Positions 33,941 to 44,724 of a stretch of DNA of 64,000 nt are shown piece after piece. The notes under the pieces were generated by a model that worked only from the letters and a program-made list of their open reading frames with translations, was not told the origin of the DNA and searched no databases. Source of the DNA: Bostrychus sinensis (lineage: Eukaryota > Chordata > Actinopteri > Gobiiformes > Eleotridae); assembly GCA_020698575.1 (NCBI GenBank), contig CM036247.1, positions 28,248,431 through 28,312,430 on the forward strand, in the 5' to 3' direction. The first letter of the stretch is position 1. Every line of letters starts with the position of its first letter. The translations under genes were made by a program, and so were the position numbers.

Positions 33941-35784
33941 AGTAGGAAAAAAAATGTGTCTGAGGCGAACCAGGAGGCAGCAGGCAGATGGTTTAAAATG
34001 TATGAGCTCTGTTAAAACAATCCCAGCTCCAAAACAAACTGACCTTAAAAAGTAAGTGCTCCAGTTCACCCACACAGCAGTAATATAGAGAGTGGACTGC
34101 CCACTAAATGCACTGCAGAGGGCGGAGGGCAGAGATGAAAGTAAAGCAGAGAAACTGCACTCAATTGTGAAGGGCTCCTAAATTCTGTGTGTGCCACTCC
34201 ATATGTGTATCACTTATCGGTCAAGACACCTGTTTGAGGAAGAGGCTGTGTCTGTGTGTGGATGCTGTGTCCTGACAGAATAGAGGGACATCATTGGGGA
34301 GGCCTTTGATGTGCGGCTCACAGAGCGTCTTGAAAGGATGACCGGAGACAAATAGACAGTGAGAAAGAGAGCGGGCCGAGAGGAGACACTTCAGGCCGGC
34401 TTCAGTAGGCCTGCACCTCTGCCTCAGGTACATCTCTGCTCTGTTTGTGAGCCAGCTCGATTAAATATGAAACACTAAGACAAAAGGACGCAGAGTAAAA
34501 AGGGAGGGAGGGGGGCACAAAGGGCACCACTCAATGCCTTTGAAGAGGCTCTGAGACAAGGGCTGTCGTGAGCGCTAATCTACACACACCTCACCAGTGC
34601 ACATACACACATACAGCCGCTCTCCAGATGAGGTGGGTGGATAGGACAGCAAATATCCACATTTGCATCTTGTATGTTTCAGAATCGTTTTTCACAGAAA
34701 TACCACAAAAGGAGCACAGTCAATGAATTAGAGCTAAAAGGCTTTTTTAGAAAGTAATTATACATGCATACATCTGGAGAGGTGTACGTGTCTTAATGGA
34801 TGTTAACACAGCAGAGATTAAAGCGCCTTTATGGATGGGAAGATGGAAGAAAAGGGCTTTTTGGAATGAAAGAAACTAAATCCAGAGCTAATGAAGTAAT
34901 TCAATTATGAGATACAGCTAAATCTTCACAATATTTGAGGAATTGGTTGTCTTATTTCACCTGTTAGCATGGAGGTTCTATAATACAATGGTATTTTTTG
35001 CATTTATTCCAGAATAATGGCTTTATCTGAAACCATTGTAATTAATTCAAAAATCAGTGTTGAATTCATGTTAAATTCAAAACTGATTATTGATTATACA
35101 ATATTTTAAGATACAATAAATCAACAAGCTGTGGAAATTACTGAGGTGACTGTGAGCTCCTTTACTTTATCCTATCTTCAAATCATACTTCTTTAAAAGA
35201 TTTTCAAAGCTTAGGAGATCGATTACATTGATGATTAGTATGTTCAGTGTCATACCCAACCCAGGATTTATACAATATGTTCCTTATATTCGTTTAAGAT
35301 TAAGAATGTGAAATCTGAACCTAGTTTTTTGATGCAGATGATTTCATAAGCTTCTGTGACTTGGTTGGATGACAGTTTCCAGATGTTCCAATTCCAATAT
35401 TTGGAATGGCGTACTTATGAATTGTTAGCATCACTAGCTAGCTACAACTAATAATGCAAGTTAAAACCCATTTCTTCTCAACCTTTGACCAAATAGGTTA
35501 ACTTTTTATTTCTCATATTTAATTAGATTATGGGGGCCAGAAAGTCTTTCACTTTTACACATTACATACAATCTCTATGGGCATTTAAGTTTCATCACTT
35601 AACCTACAGTATACATGCATGTATGGAAATGGGAGAAGCCATGGTAGCATAGTTAAGGCCATGCAAACCCCAAAACCAATGATGAAAATGCAAGCCTAAA
35701 ATTAATACAAAAGTGAAACCAATTTCCTCCACGTTCAGACACACGCTAGAGTTTGAAGAGAAAGCGTTGGTGACACAGACTGAT
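33941..35784. other. Unique non-coding DNA
   Basis: No gene. 34310-34420 and 34500-34570 are GC-richer. A possible CTCF-type site is listed separately at 34112. AT-rich and featureless from 34640 to 35780. Confidence 0.45.
34112..34126 (+). promoter_or_regulatory. Weak CTCF-like site
   Basis: GCAGAGGGCGG matches the AGRKGGCR core of the CTCF motif on the plus strand, with mismatches in the outer positions. Confidence 0.25.
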
Positions 35785-36010
35785 AACTTAACCTCTAAAC
35801 GTGTCTTCAGCTAAATGAGCCCTATCAGGCAAACTTCAATAGGCTGTCTTTGGAAAACAATCAGCGATGTGCTCCTCCCTGACCTTTAGCCACTCGCCAG
35901 GCTCAGTCCAATCACACAATATTGACATTATCCACCACACGCCATTTATAACGCAAGCCTCAGAGGTCCAGTCCAAATACCAGCACAGTCAGGTCGGGTT
36001 TTTGGGAATG
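35785..36010. promoter_or_regulatory. Candidate regulatory element
   Basis: Unique block with CAGCTAAATGAGCCCTATCA, GGAAAACAATCAGCGATGTG, CAATCACACAATATTGACAT and CGCCATTTATAACGC. SOX-like ACAAT cores and AT-rich homeodomain sites lie in GC-balanced sequence. Function is inferred. Confidence 0.35.
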
Positions 36011-36961
36011 TCGTGTGAATGGAGGAGGTGGAGTAACTAGGTGCCTATCGAGTCACTAATTCATGTATACAGCAGGTCAACAGGTTGAGGTTTCCCACTT
36101 TCTACATGAATACTTATACATTGACCTAGCCTAAAGAATTATATGTGAGAGAGCCTACACATAATAGTAGTGTGCAACAATGTGGCCAATAGAGCATACA
36201 TACAAAAAACATTTTCAAATCAATGAAGTTCTTTTAACTTTTTTGAGTAGTGACTGTAAATTAAATTAAAGAGTGTAAAACACAAGGAATATGGTTTGAT
36301 GCACAACACTAGCTTTAAATGCAAAATACTGAATTGAATCTCCAGGGGACACTACCAAAAGACACAAAATAAACTGCCTCTAGACACAACTGGATTGGGG
36401 TTCCAAAATTCCAGAAAGGTCAAAGATAGACATTTTAATGCAAAATAATGGGAATATATGGACTTGAATGAAAACAACATTTATGCAATTGAAGACTATA
36501 TATTCAGTATATTCATATACTGTTGCATATCACATACACTTGAATATATGCTATTCATCAATGTTCTTGGCAATTTGGCAAAGTACTGAACCAAGCAGGG
36601 TCTGCAGAAAAAGGGATGTTGTCTTGCAGTTATGCCAACACATTTTTACATCTTCTTAGTGGAAGGGACTATACAGCTCTTTCACTTGTAGCTCAATCAT
36701 CCTCCAAATCCATCAACATCAGCCACACCTGATATTTAAACATCCTCAGCAAGTTTGTACAGTGACACTGAGAAGGAAAAGCTGATGTTTAGGAAGTGCA
36801 GACGGTCAATGAGGTTTAGGCCCAGAATGAAGCAGCTGAGACCTGAAACAATAGGACAACAATACAGAACTTGGCTAAGCTCAAGATCCTTAAAGGGTTT
36901 TTTGGTGGAGGCCAAATAAATGGAAATGGCTGTGATGGGAAAAAATTACTGACTGATTTCA
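36011..36961. other. Unique non-coding DNA
   Basis: AT-rich, nothing identified. Confidence 0.5.
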
Positions 36962-37110
36962 CAGAAATCTTTCTTAGCAAAGTGGGTCTGGAACCTTTTC
37001 CATTAAAGTTGTCCTCTAAGCACAATCCATATATAGAGCAATGATAACTGTTTTTTCTAAAGAGGCTGGGCTTTATGCATTGCTTTGTTTCTCCAATTGG
37101 CTGTATGTTT
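36962..37110 (+). repeat. Unclassified dispersed repeat, copy 2 (most complete)
   Basis: The left part (CTTTCTTAGCAAAGTGGGTC, TGGAACC) matches 23319-23345. The right part (CTGGGCTTTATGCATTGCTT, TGTTTCTCC) matches 57134-57172. This copy links the two blocks and so defines the family as at least 150 bp long. Confidence 0.6.
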
Positions 37111-37299
37111 TTACATATTTTTGTAGTATTTAAGGTTGCACATACAGTGTAAACAGTGTAGTAATATGTAAATGTAAATGTAAAAACAACAACCCACTGG
37201 CCTCTGTGACAACCACAACCTCCATAAATTCCACATTCTCTTATTTACACACCACTTTGTCTTTACAGCACACTCTTAATGCAGAACGGTGAGGTAGGG
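37111..37299. other. Short non-coding stretch
   Basis: Nothing identified. Confidence 0.5.
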
Positions 37300-37600
37300 T
37301 GAAAGCCTGGATGTAGAACTCGGTACCCAGGTCCTGCAAAGGCACCTTAAGGCCCCCTCAATCCTGCCAGATCACCCATTTGATCCCCATCTGGGGGTGA
37401 TCCATCTCAGCAGGCCCGGGCAGGCACCATTACCCCCAGACGAGCTGTGAAATAGCCATTATGTGTGTGCAAGCATGTGGGGGGAATGGGCTTGTGTGTC
37501 CGCCTGCAGCTTCAGCAGTCAACAAAGGGCCTCATATAAGAGTCTGAATACCCCACTAACACAAATACATTCAAGCAGCATCCACTCACCGGTCAAGAGC
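37300..37600. promoter_or_regulatory. Candidate regulatory element with SOX-type site
   Basis: Unique GC-rich block with GGCCCCCTCAATCCTGCCAG, GATCACCCATTTGATCCCC, GGGGGTGATCC, GAAATAGCCATTATGTG and GTCAACAAAGGGCCTC (ACAAAGG, the SOX/TCF-type core, about 37522). No coding potential; function inferred. Confidence 0.38.
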
Positions 37601-37870
37601 GAGGCGCACACACAGGCCGAGAACACCTGCTGCAGGAAACTGATGTGGGAATTCCTCCATGGGACAAATTATAAGACCTTCTTCAGAAATGCTGCCTTGT
37701 ATTTTTCCTTCATTAATGATGTGAAGTGATTATTTATTCTGCACTTATCTATACACATCATACTCTATAGGCCCCTGTAAAAACCTGGATAAAAAAAAAA
37801 TGATCTAGATCCACACCAAAAACTAATTAAATAATCTAACTAAATAAATAATCTAAAACAGTCATTGATC
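37601..37870. other. Non-coding DNA
   Basis: Nothing identified; A-rich run near 37791. Confidence 0.5.
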
Positions 37871-38158
37871 CAAACAGCTATCCAGATTGACACCAAACAC
37901 CTGGGGGACAGAGCCTTCGCCATCGCTGCCCCTACCCTCTGGAACTCTCTCCCCCCACACATCCGTGCCTCAGACTCTCTACAAACTTTCAAAAAACAGT
38001 TAAAAACCTATCTCTTTAATCAAGCTTTCAACCCTCAATAACATCTCTCCTGTTCTTTTGTTTTGTCATATATGTTTGTTTCTTGTAAAGCGTCTTTGAG
38101 TTCTGTAAAAGCGCTATACAAAATGTATGTATTATTATTATTATTATTATTATTATTA
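37871..38158 (+). mobile_element. L2-like LINE, 3' end
   Basis: The C-terminal end of ORF2 (37892-38041) reads LGDRAFAIAAPTLWNSLPPH, then the FKKQLKTYLFNQAF end and a TAA stop (38039-38041). This is the C-terminal signature of L2/Maui-type fish LINEs. It is followed by a 3' UTR with GCGTCTTTGAGTTCTGTAAA and AGCGCTATACAAAATGTATG and an (ATT)n tail at 38131-38158. The tail marks the true 3' end, so this is a severely 5'-truncated insertion. Confidence 0.85.
37892..38041 (+). pseudogene. L2-type ORF2 C-terminal fragment
   Basis: About 49 codons remain open up to a natural stop. The conserved GDRAF and LWNSLP motifs of the region C-terminal to the reverse transcriptase are seen; the endonuclease and RT domains are absent because of 5' truncation. 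There are no internal stops, which suggests a fairly recent insertion or chance preservation of a short piece. Confidence 0.85.
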
Positions 38159-39239
38159 AAAACAAAACAAACAAAAAAACAAACAAAACAAAAAATACTA
38201 TTTTTCACTATTACTGTCCTTTCCTGAAAATGTCATCAAAACCCAACCATGAAAGTTACTGACAAAGAAACAAACAACACTTCCAAAACAAAACCTTCTC
38301 AGTGGCAAAAATACACCAATATACACCAAAATGTAATTATGTGCAAAATGTACATACCCAATTAGAAAACAAAGGGAATAAGAACAAAAAAACTACAACT
38401 GCTGTTTATTTTTGTAAACATATGTTTGTAATTAATCACTTTATTTGTCTGATGTGTTTGTCCAGGCAGGGGTTAGGGCTGGGGAATTCAAGAAAAAAGG
38501 TTGGGATCCCCTGTCCTATAACATAAGATCCTAAAGTGATGATCATTTAAGGCTATTATATAAGTTAGAAACTGAAGTGTAGTATGTGAGCATTGAATCA
38601 TTCTATTATTCTACTCATGTGCCATCTCATAAAGACAGACATCACCAGAGCACTCCCCTGTCCTGTTGTGTGTGGAGTGGCATGTCATTACACAGTCACA
38701 GTATCAGGGATTACATGACTCCAATAACATAAAAGAGGTGATAAAGACAAAGACAGGGGAGAGATGAGAGAACCACTTCCCCTGAGATCCTTCTTGTTAG
38801 CTCTGAAACAATGTAGGCTTAATGCCGGGACCAAGGGCCTGCTTGTCACACCTAAAGTGCTTTGCATTAATTACAGCTCATATACACTCTATTAATAAGA
38901 CTTCCATAAGGTCTGGCACGTGTTCCGGGAGTGTGGGGCGTCTGGAACATCTCGTGTTATGTATACAAATGTCACAGTGTTTCTTATCAGTGGCTGCCTC
39001 CAACAACAGAAGCTTGATATACAAGCTGCATCTATACAATGATTAGCATTCAGTCAATACAAACTGTGACTACTTTTCTCATCTTCCTAAACCCCACAAT
39101 AACAAAGTGACCTCCCTATTTTTTTAATTAAAAAAAGTCAAACTGGACCAATTCTCCAATGTAACAATAAAAAACGAGCTAGGCCGTAGCAGAGGGACCT
39201 ACAGTATGTGTCTTCACTGATCTAAAAATGCATCAGTAT
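38159..39239. other. Non-coding DNA
   Basis: An (AAAC)-rich low-complexity stretch at 38159-38197, then unique AT-rich sequence. 38820-38960 is GC-richer. No gene. Confidence 0.5.
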
Positions 39240-39592
39240 ATAGCCTTTGGTCACTTAGTCGATTAATTGGTCGGTAAGATATAAGTTGACTAAAATTTCA
39301 TTGGTCGATTAGTTGCATCTACTCTTTACATTGAAAAAGCACTTCTAATTTACTCCTTTACAACTTTTTTTTTCATTTTATTTTTTTATAACATAGATGA
39401 CTTTTAGATAACAATGTATTTTTACATCCATCTTTTGTAAATATTGTATCACCTAATAAATGTAAAGCCACTTTTTTGTGTCAGACTCTGGTAAGTCCCC
39501 CAAATCTCCTTTGGTCAATTTTTGGTTGATTAATTGCTGTAATGGGCATAACTTTGGTTGACTAAAAACATAGTTGATCGACTACAGCCCAA
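39240..39592. mobile_element. hAT-like remnant
   Basis: The right end GATCGACTACAGCCC is the inverse of the GGGCTGTAGTCGA terminus of a common fish hAT family. Inside are repeated motifs of the TAGTCGATTAATTGGTCG and TTGGTTGACTAAAAAC type. The left terminus is lost and no target duplication could be identified. Confidence 0.6.
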
Positions 39593-40084
39593 CTGTAAAT
39601 TTGCATTGTCATTTTTATTGTGTGCAAAAATTAATTAAAAAAAACTAAGAGATTTGACATAGGTAAGTTATTATCTTTTATGCATCTTTGTCATAAAAAT
39701 GTAGCTGTAAGTTCTTGTGATTGGACTCATCTGCAAATGTCTTCCAAGCAGGAGGAGGTGTCTGGGGAGAAGGGTTACACTGCTACATTTTGCACCTGGA
39801 AAAGCAGAAAAATGTGGAATATAAAAAGTACTCGATCAGAAGTGGTGTGCACCAGTCACCTAGCCAAAACTTGCCTTTTTTGCCTGTAGAGTGGATGAAT
39901 GTTCAGTCTTTAGTTGTACAATCCTTAAGTGTACTCTGTGTGCATGTGGAAAGTGGTGCACACATCTTTAGGAACACTTCTAAAAACCTCTTTCTACTGT
40001 GTTTGTTTTGCCGTTTCCTCTGGAGAACACAAAATAGTGAGTAAAACCAATGAATCTGTCTTATTGTGTGCCTTTTTTCATCTA
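39593..40084. other. Unique non-coding DNA
   Basis: AT-rich; nothing identified. Confidence 0.5.
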
Positions 40085-40160
40085 CACACACAGAGACACA
40101 AAAACACACACACACACATAGAAACACACACACACAGTGAGACACACACACACAGACACA
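40085..40160 (+). repeat. Interrupted (CA)n microsatellite
   Basis: CA runs separated by GAGACA, AAAA, TAGAAA and GTGAGA interruptions. Confidence 0.92.
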
Positions 40161-40179
40161 CACTCTGGTATAGGACCAC

Positions 40180-40330
40180 CTGGCTTCCCGCTGCCAGTCC
40201 GCCAGCCAGCGCAGCAGCCAGAGACTTGGCCCGATTAATTATCTGGCTGCTAATTGAATGTAGAGGGACTCTACAGGGATGGGTCATTAAACTGATGCAG
40301 CGTATGTTTGTCTCCACTGTTTATCTATCC
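40180..40330. promoter_or_regulatory. Candidate enhancer with TAAT cluster
   Basis: Unique block directly beside the CA tract: TGGCCCGATTAATTATCTGG and CTGCTAATTGAATG (three TAAT-type cores in 25 bp, about 40233-40255), GGTCATTAAACTGATG, and a GCCAGCCAGCGCAGCAGCCA stretch. The composition is enhancer-like; function is inferred. Confidence 0.4.
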
Positions 40331-40786
40331 ACAGCTAAGAGATACATCACAGTGCACACGCAAGCACACACCAAAACAAGCCAAGGAATATCTACATATG
40401 AGGTCTCAAATGAACTCCAAGTTAATTCACTATCACTGCTGTATGAGGCACATTTGACATAAAATGAACAATGAAATACTGCATGTCACGATGAAATGCC
40501 TATTAGTGAAGTTGTTCCATAGTAAAAAATAAAGACCTAATTATAATTTTAATGACTAAAAATATATTTCAGAACACTTTCCATGAAGCCTGTGCATTTC
40601 CTGTAATTATTATGACTGTTCCACAGTCACATTGTTAAAATTGCTCAGCGTTCTATGTGCTGTAGTGGGCATTTTAAGTAGCATTATTGTTATCTGAACT
40701 ACAAACTACATAGTAAATGACCAAATTCTATAAAATCTTGCTGGCTTTTATATTCCTTTCATGTAATAATGTATCAAACTGATAGA
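40331..40786. other. Unique AT-rich non-coding DNA
   Basis: Nothing identified. Confidence 0.5.
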
Positions 40787-40825
40787 AGAGAATGGCCTAT
40801 GATTATACATCATAAGCCATTCTCT
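40787..40825. repeat. 17-bp inverted repeat with 5-base loop
   Basis: AGAGAATGGCCTATGAT and its inverse ATCATAAGCCATTCTCT (one mismatch) flank a TATAC loop. A stable hairpin is expected in single-stranded form. A-rich runs follow at 40854-40860 and 40862-40879. Confidence 0.9.
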
Positions 40826-41214
40826 GTTATAAACAGCATATTGTAAAGGCACCAAAAAAAGAAAAAAAAAAAAAAAAAACAAGGACTTGGTATATCAACA
40901 TAGCTTCATTATCAAGCACTTTAGTAGATAAGTATGTTCACTCTGTACTGACAAGCTTTGGCCAATAATATTCTCGAAAAAAAGTAACTTCCCAAAACAG
41001 GGATGCATCACATTGTACTATACTCCTTAAACATTGAATCAGTGGCAGCTGAACCATGGGCCAAAAATCTGATTGAAAGTGGCTAACACAATTCTCTCAG
41101 AAAGTGAATGAGTCTTGCTGGTAAAGCTAATAAAAAGTGACCTCTATACATATCTGGAGTTCTACAGCAGTTTCAGTATCCTTCACACTGCTTTCAAAAT
41201 GTAACAGATAGTTC
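40826..41214. other. Non-coding DNA
   Basis: An A-rich tract to 40879, then unique sequence with no recognised content. Confidence 0.5.
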
Positions 41215-41824
41215 TTAAAGGGGCAATATTATGCTTTTATTTATCTTTTTAAACCAATTTTGGTCGCCTCTAGAACAGCATTGTGTGCTTTACAACCTTT
41301 AAAAACATTACCTGACAACAAGAAAACATTTCCAATAAATAATTTACTAGTGCCATAAAGAAACACTGGGAGAGACCAGCAGAGGACAGTAGAGTGCAGC
41401 TCTTTTGAACAGAAACAGTGAAAAAAGCTTTTTACTTCCTCTGTATGATGCCAATTTAGTTCAAAACTGAAAAGAGCTGTGAGGAATCAGTGGAAACAGA
41501 GCTGCACGCCATTTTTTTTTGGATAAATGAATGAGAGCAGACTGGATGTACAGAGCTTGATTGTTCAGTGCTTCATGTAGTGGGCGGGGGTTCGCGGGAG
41601 AGGTAGGGGTTTGTGGAACCAGTCATTCGCAGGCCTCAGAAAGGCTGTGCCAGAGAACACAGGATTATTTAAACAAGCGTGAATGAAAGAAAACACAATT
41701 CCAGGTATGTGTTTGATGAAGGAACAGCATTATAACTAAAAAACGTTTCTTAAGTTCTCTGTCATTTTATATAAGGGCCTGCTTTATCAACTGGTCACAA
41801 AATTGGGTCACATAATGCTCTTAG
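41215..41824. mobile_element. TTAA-flanked MITE, about 600 bp
   Basis: TTAA (41215-41218) precedes AGGGGCAATATTATGC, the same terminus as the MITE at 23.66 kb. A degraded right end, GGTCACATAATGCTC followed by TTAG, lies at about 41807-41824. Internal CAATTCCAGGTATGTG also recalls the 23.66-kb copy (CCCCAGGTATG). No coding capacity. Confidence 0.6.
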
Positions 41825-42119
41825 CAGGCTGCAGAAAGAGGGAAATTGTAAAAAAGATTGAGATTGTAAAATGTTAAAAGTGGGTCCCAATAAGATGACA
41901 AGGGAAACTTTTGAAAACCAAGATGACTTAAGAGATAATTAATTTGTTCATTATTGCATCAGAAACACTAATTTCTGTTTTATTTAACCAACAACTGAAA
42001 GTAGTACTTGTGTGACGTCTTTTAATAAACAGTGTATATTTCATCACTGCTTTCTCTCTCTGTATGTGTGCCTACGCTTCTCTCCACTCCTCTGTCTCAC
42101 ACATTTACACAGCACTAAG
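41825..42119. other. Unique non-coding DNA
   Basis: Nothing identified. Confidence 0.5.
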
Positions 42120-42260
42120 CAGTACTGAGCAGTTAGCCCCTGGTGGCCGCATGCCGTCATTACACAGACAGCTCAGCGGAGGGAGTGTGAGGCTCTCCAT
42201 CAATCTTGCGCTGACTGAAGGACACGTCGGAGGTAAACACACCATAGGGGTTTGACTGTG
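42120..42260. promoter_or_regulatory. GC-richer unique block around a CTCF-like site
   Basis: Compact block with CpGs (CTTGCGCTGACTGAAGG, GACACGTCGGAGG) and the CTCF-like site at 42134. It could be an insulator or regulatory element; function is inferred. Confidence 0.35.
42134..42150 (-). promoter_or_regulatory. CTCF-like binding site
   Basis: TAGCCCCTGGTGGCCGC contains CCCCTGGTGGC, an exact match to the core of the vertebrate CTCF motif in reverse orientation (GCCACCAGGGG on the minus strand). CTCF anchors chromatin loops and boundaries. The motif match is visible; occupancy is not known. Confidence 0.55.
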
Positions 42261-43719
42261 GCATCAAACACCTGTATTCTCCCAGCACACACACACATAT
42301 GCCACCGCTAACAGTGTCAACTCCTGCAGCTTGCTATAGCTTCTTGTTATCATGCTAATGAGCAGACAGAGGCATGGAGTTTTTTGGGGCCTGTTTGCAC
42401 CCAGCGGAAAAACTGTTAGTTATAATAATTCATCAATACGGAATAATAAGAGTGAAGTTTGGGGATTTGGGTTTAGGTGCAGAAGTAATGGCTGATGTTG
42501 TAATCTGCAGGGGATGTGAGGTGGGTGGGGTTTTCTGCACGTTCAGATATTTGGAGGAGCTATCAATCACACAACAGTGGATTAAACTGACTTTCAAATA
42601 TTTTCCTGTGATTGATTAAACTTTTTGGGAATGAATGCATCACTGGCACCTACAGTAGAGTTAAAAAAATCAACTTTAAAGCAGCATTACCACAATTTTA
42701 CTTTCGGTGTCCTGTCTGGTGTGATACTAACATTTGTGACATAAAGGTCCCAAACCCACAATAACTGCAAAGCTACTCTGCTTAAATGTTAAATGAAACT
42801 GGAGATATTTACTACTCTAAAATTCTATGTGACATCAAAACAAAAAGGTTTAATGTTAGACCAATGTAAACTGGCTATTATCTTGACTTTGTTTAGCAAC
42901 ACATGTTGGATTGGGATTACAGTCAATAAATTAGAATGTGGTGGAAAAGGGAAAGCAGCAGAAATCTATTTTAATTGTGACTATAATGATGATTATGTAA
43001 AATCATGCATTATTTTAAATTTATGATGCAATGAACTTCAGTTTCAATACCTGTAAGCCACTACAATTAAATAAGTAAAAGCTTGAAATATTTCACTTTG
43101 TGTATTGAAGATATAAAATATATGCATTTCACTTTGAATTGCACTACTGCAATTTAATTTTCACAATATTATAATTTACTGACATCCGCCTTGAGTCTGT
43201 TTGATTTGCTTCTGCTTTTCCTTAAGAAAATATTTTTCTTATGTGTGCTTTTCTTTGTATAGAAGACGTATCCAGCACTAAATTATATTTTCTTTTTCTA
43301 AATCAATTATTTTATAGCCACATCAAGAGGTATGGTTGTCACTATATTGTCAGCAGTTCTTAACTTAGTTAAAAACAAACTGAACAATTTTGTATTTTCA
43401 AATGTAAAATGAAATATAAACAGTTTTGTAGTGGCATTTAGGAACAACATGCATGTAAATATGAATTTTTATGCCATTGAATGGCAGCTGCTACAAAAGC
43501 CTTCAATAACCAACCAATGGGAGCGCAATCAAATTGAGCCTAGATGACAAATGAGGGTGTATTTTTCCCACAAATGCATTCTTTGAATTCTGTCCATGTC
43601 ACAAAGGCCTCCGCTTAAACAAATATGTTTATGTGGTTCAAAAATATACCTTCACTCCTTCAGTCAAAGAACTCACCAATTTATTATTAACCTCTGTCAT
43701 GGCCTGTATTGCTGCCCTC
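42261..43719. other. Unique AT-rich non-coding DNA
   Basis: No gene. TTTAAAGCAGCATTACCACA near 42674 weakly resembles the TTAA MITE end at 58.1 kb. The stretch 43490-43620 has balanced composition. Confidence 0.45.
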
Positions 43720-43764
43720 CACACACACACACGCACACACACATGCGCGCGCGCACACACACAT
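43720..43764 (+). repeat. Z-DNA-prone alternating purine-pyrimidine tract
   Basis: Forty-five bases of strict pyrimidine-purine alternation: CA repeats enclosing ATGCGCGCGCGCAC. The central GC alternation is the strongest Z-forming sequence type. Confidence 0.92.
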
Positions 43765-43781
43765 CTCTCTTCAAAACACTG

Positions 43782-43828
43782 TCTCTCCTTCCATCTCCTT
43801 CCTCTCCTTCTTCCTTCTTTCTTTCCCA
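43782..43828 (+). repeat. Polypyrimidine tract
   Basis: About 47 bases of C/T with a single A, a potential triplex (H-DNA) former. It lies between two CA tracts. Confidence 0.85.
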
Positions 43829-43866
43829 GCTTGTTATGCAGATTCCCAGATTTGCCTCCTTTTTGA

Positions 43867-43872
43867 CGCACA

Positions 43873-43903
<31 letters not shown>
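43867..43903 (+). repeat. (CA)n microsatellite
   Basis: CA dinucleotide array with one AAA interruption near the start. Confidence 0.95.
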
Positions 43904-44134
43904 CAGCACACATGCACCACGCGCCGCTCCCCAGGGGTTACCGGGAAGGGCAGAGCGAAGATGGAAATGAATTCAGCCATGTTGCAAGTGGCAAATCTGC
44001 ATCTGTAATTACCCCCAGAAATACGCCGGGAACGCTTTTTTTTTTTTTTTTCTCTACGGCTGGTGCCCTCTCCTCCTTCTTCTTCCCTCTTTTTCCTGGT
44101 TGTGTCTGTCTCTCTCTGAACTCCTCCTCCTTAG
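43904..44134. other. Non-coding DNA with pyrimidine-rich 3' half
   Basis: GC-richer to 44030, then a T run (about 44036-44051) and a long C/T-rich stretch to 44134. Confidence 0.5.
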
Positions 44135-44189
44135 CGTCTATCTCACTCTCTCAAAGGCTTCTTAAGTGATGCTCGCTGGGCCAATTAAG
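44135..44189 (+). other. Possible non-coding exon
   Basis: A strong acceptor-like stretch (pyrimidine-rich, ending CTCCTCCTCCTTAG at 44134) and a consensus donor (AATTAAG followed by GTGAGT at 44190) bracket 55 bp. All three plus frames contain a stop, so it could only be a non-coding, terminal or poison exon. The signals may be coincidental. Confidence 0.2.
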
Positions 44190-44697
44190 GTGAGTACAAG
44201 TGAATGTGTGTGTGGCCATGCATGCACGAGTGTGTTTATGCATGCATCAAACACGTGGCTCAGTCTTGCTTATGTCCACACTGTCTGTCTGTCTCTCACA
44301 CACCTCTGTATATACCAGAGTGTGTGTGTTTGTGATGTCTTTGTGTCTGGGTTGGGACAGATCCACGTGTGTCTAAGTGTTCCCTCAGGCCAAATGCACC
44401 TAAACTGTCTCTTGAAGGAGGACAATACTCCGGAGCTGAGAACATAATATCAATAGATACAAACAGACAACTGTAAAAGGACACACTGTTTACAGAATAG
44501 GCTTTCATACAGAAAATAAAGCACTGTTACACACAGCTGAGGTCACTCAATATGTCAGTGAAAATGCTTTTTTTTTTATCACCTAAAAACATTATGAAAT
44601 ATTGTTTGTACACTACACTATACTTGTCATCTACATGGATGCTGCTGATAATACACAGAAAGTGGCTAAATTTAGCACTGACTACACTGAAATATAC
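44190..44697. other. Non-coding DNA
   Basis: TG/CA-rich to about 44360, then unique AT-rich sequence with a T run at 44568-44577. Confidence 0.5.
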
Positions 44698-44724
44698 AAA
44701 AAAAAAAAAAAAAAAAAAAAAAAA
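44698..44724 (+). repeat. Poly(A) run, 27 bases
   Basis: An uninterrupted run of A bases; no retroposon body was recognised upstream. Confidence 0.92.

Noticed and set aside
40078..40317. Cys-Val-rich minus frame
   Set aside because: It reads through an interrupted CA repeat.
43596..44008. His-Thr-rich frames (91-124 codons)
   Set aside because: They are produced by the two CA arrays and the polypyrimidine tract.
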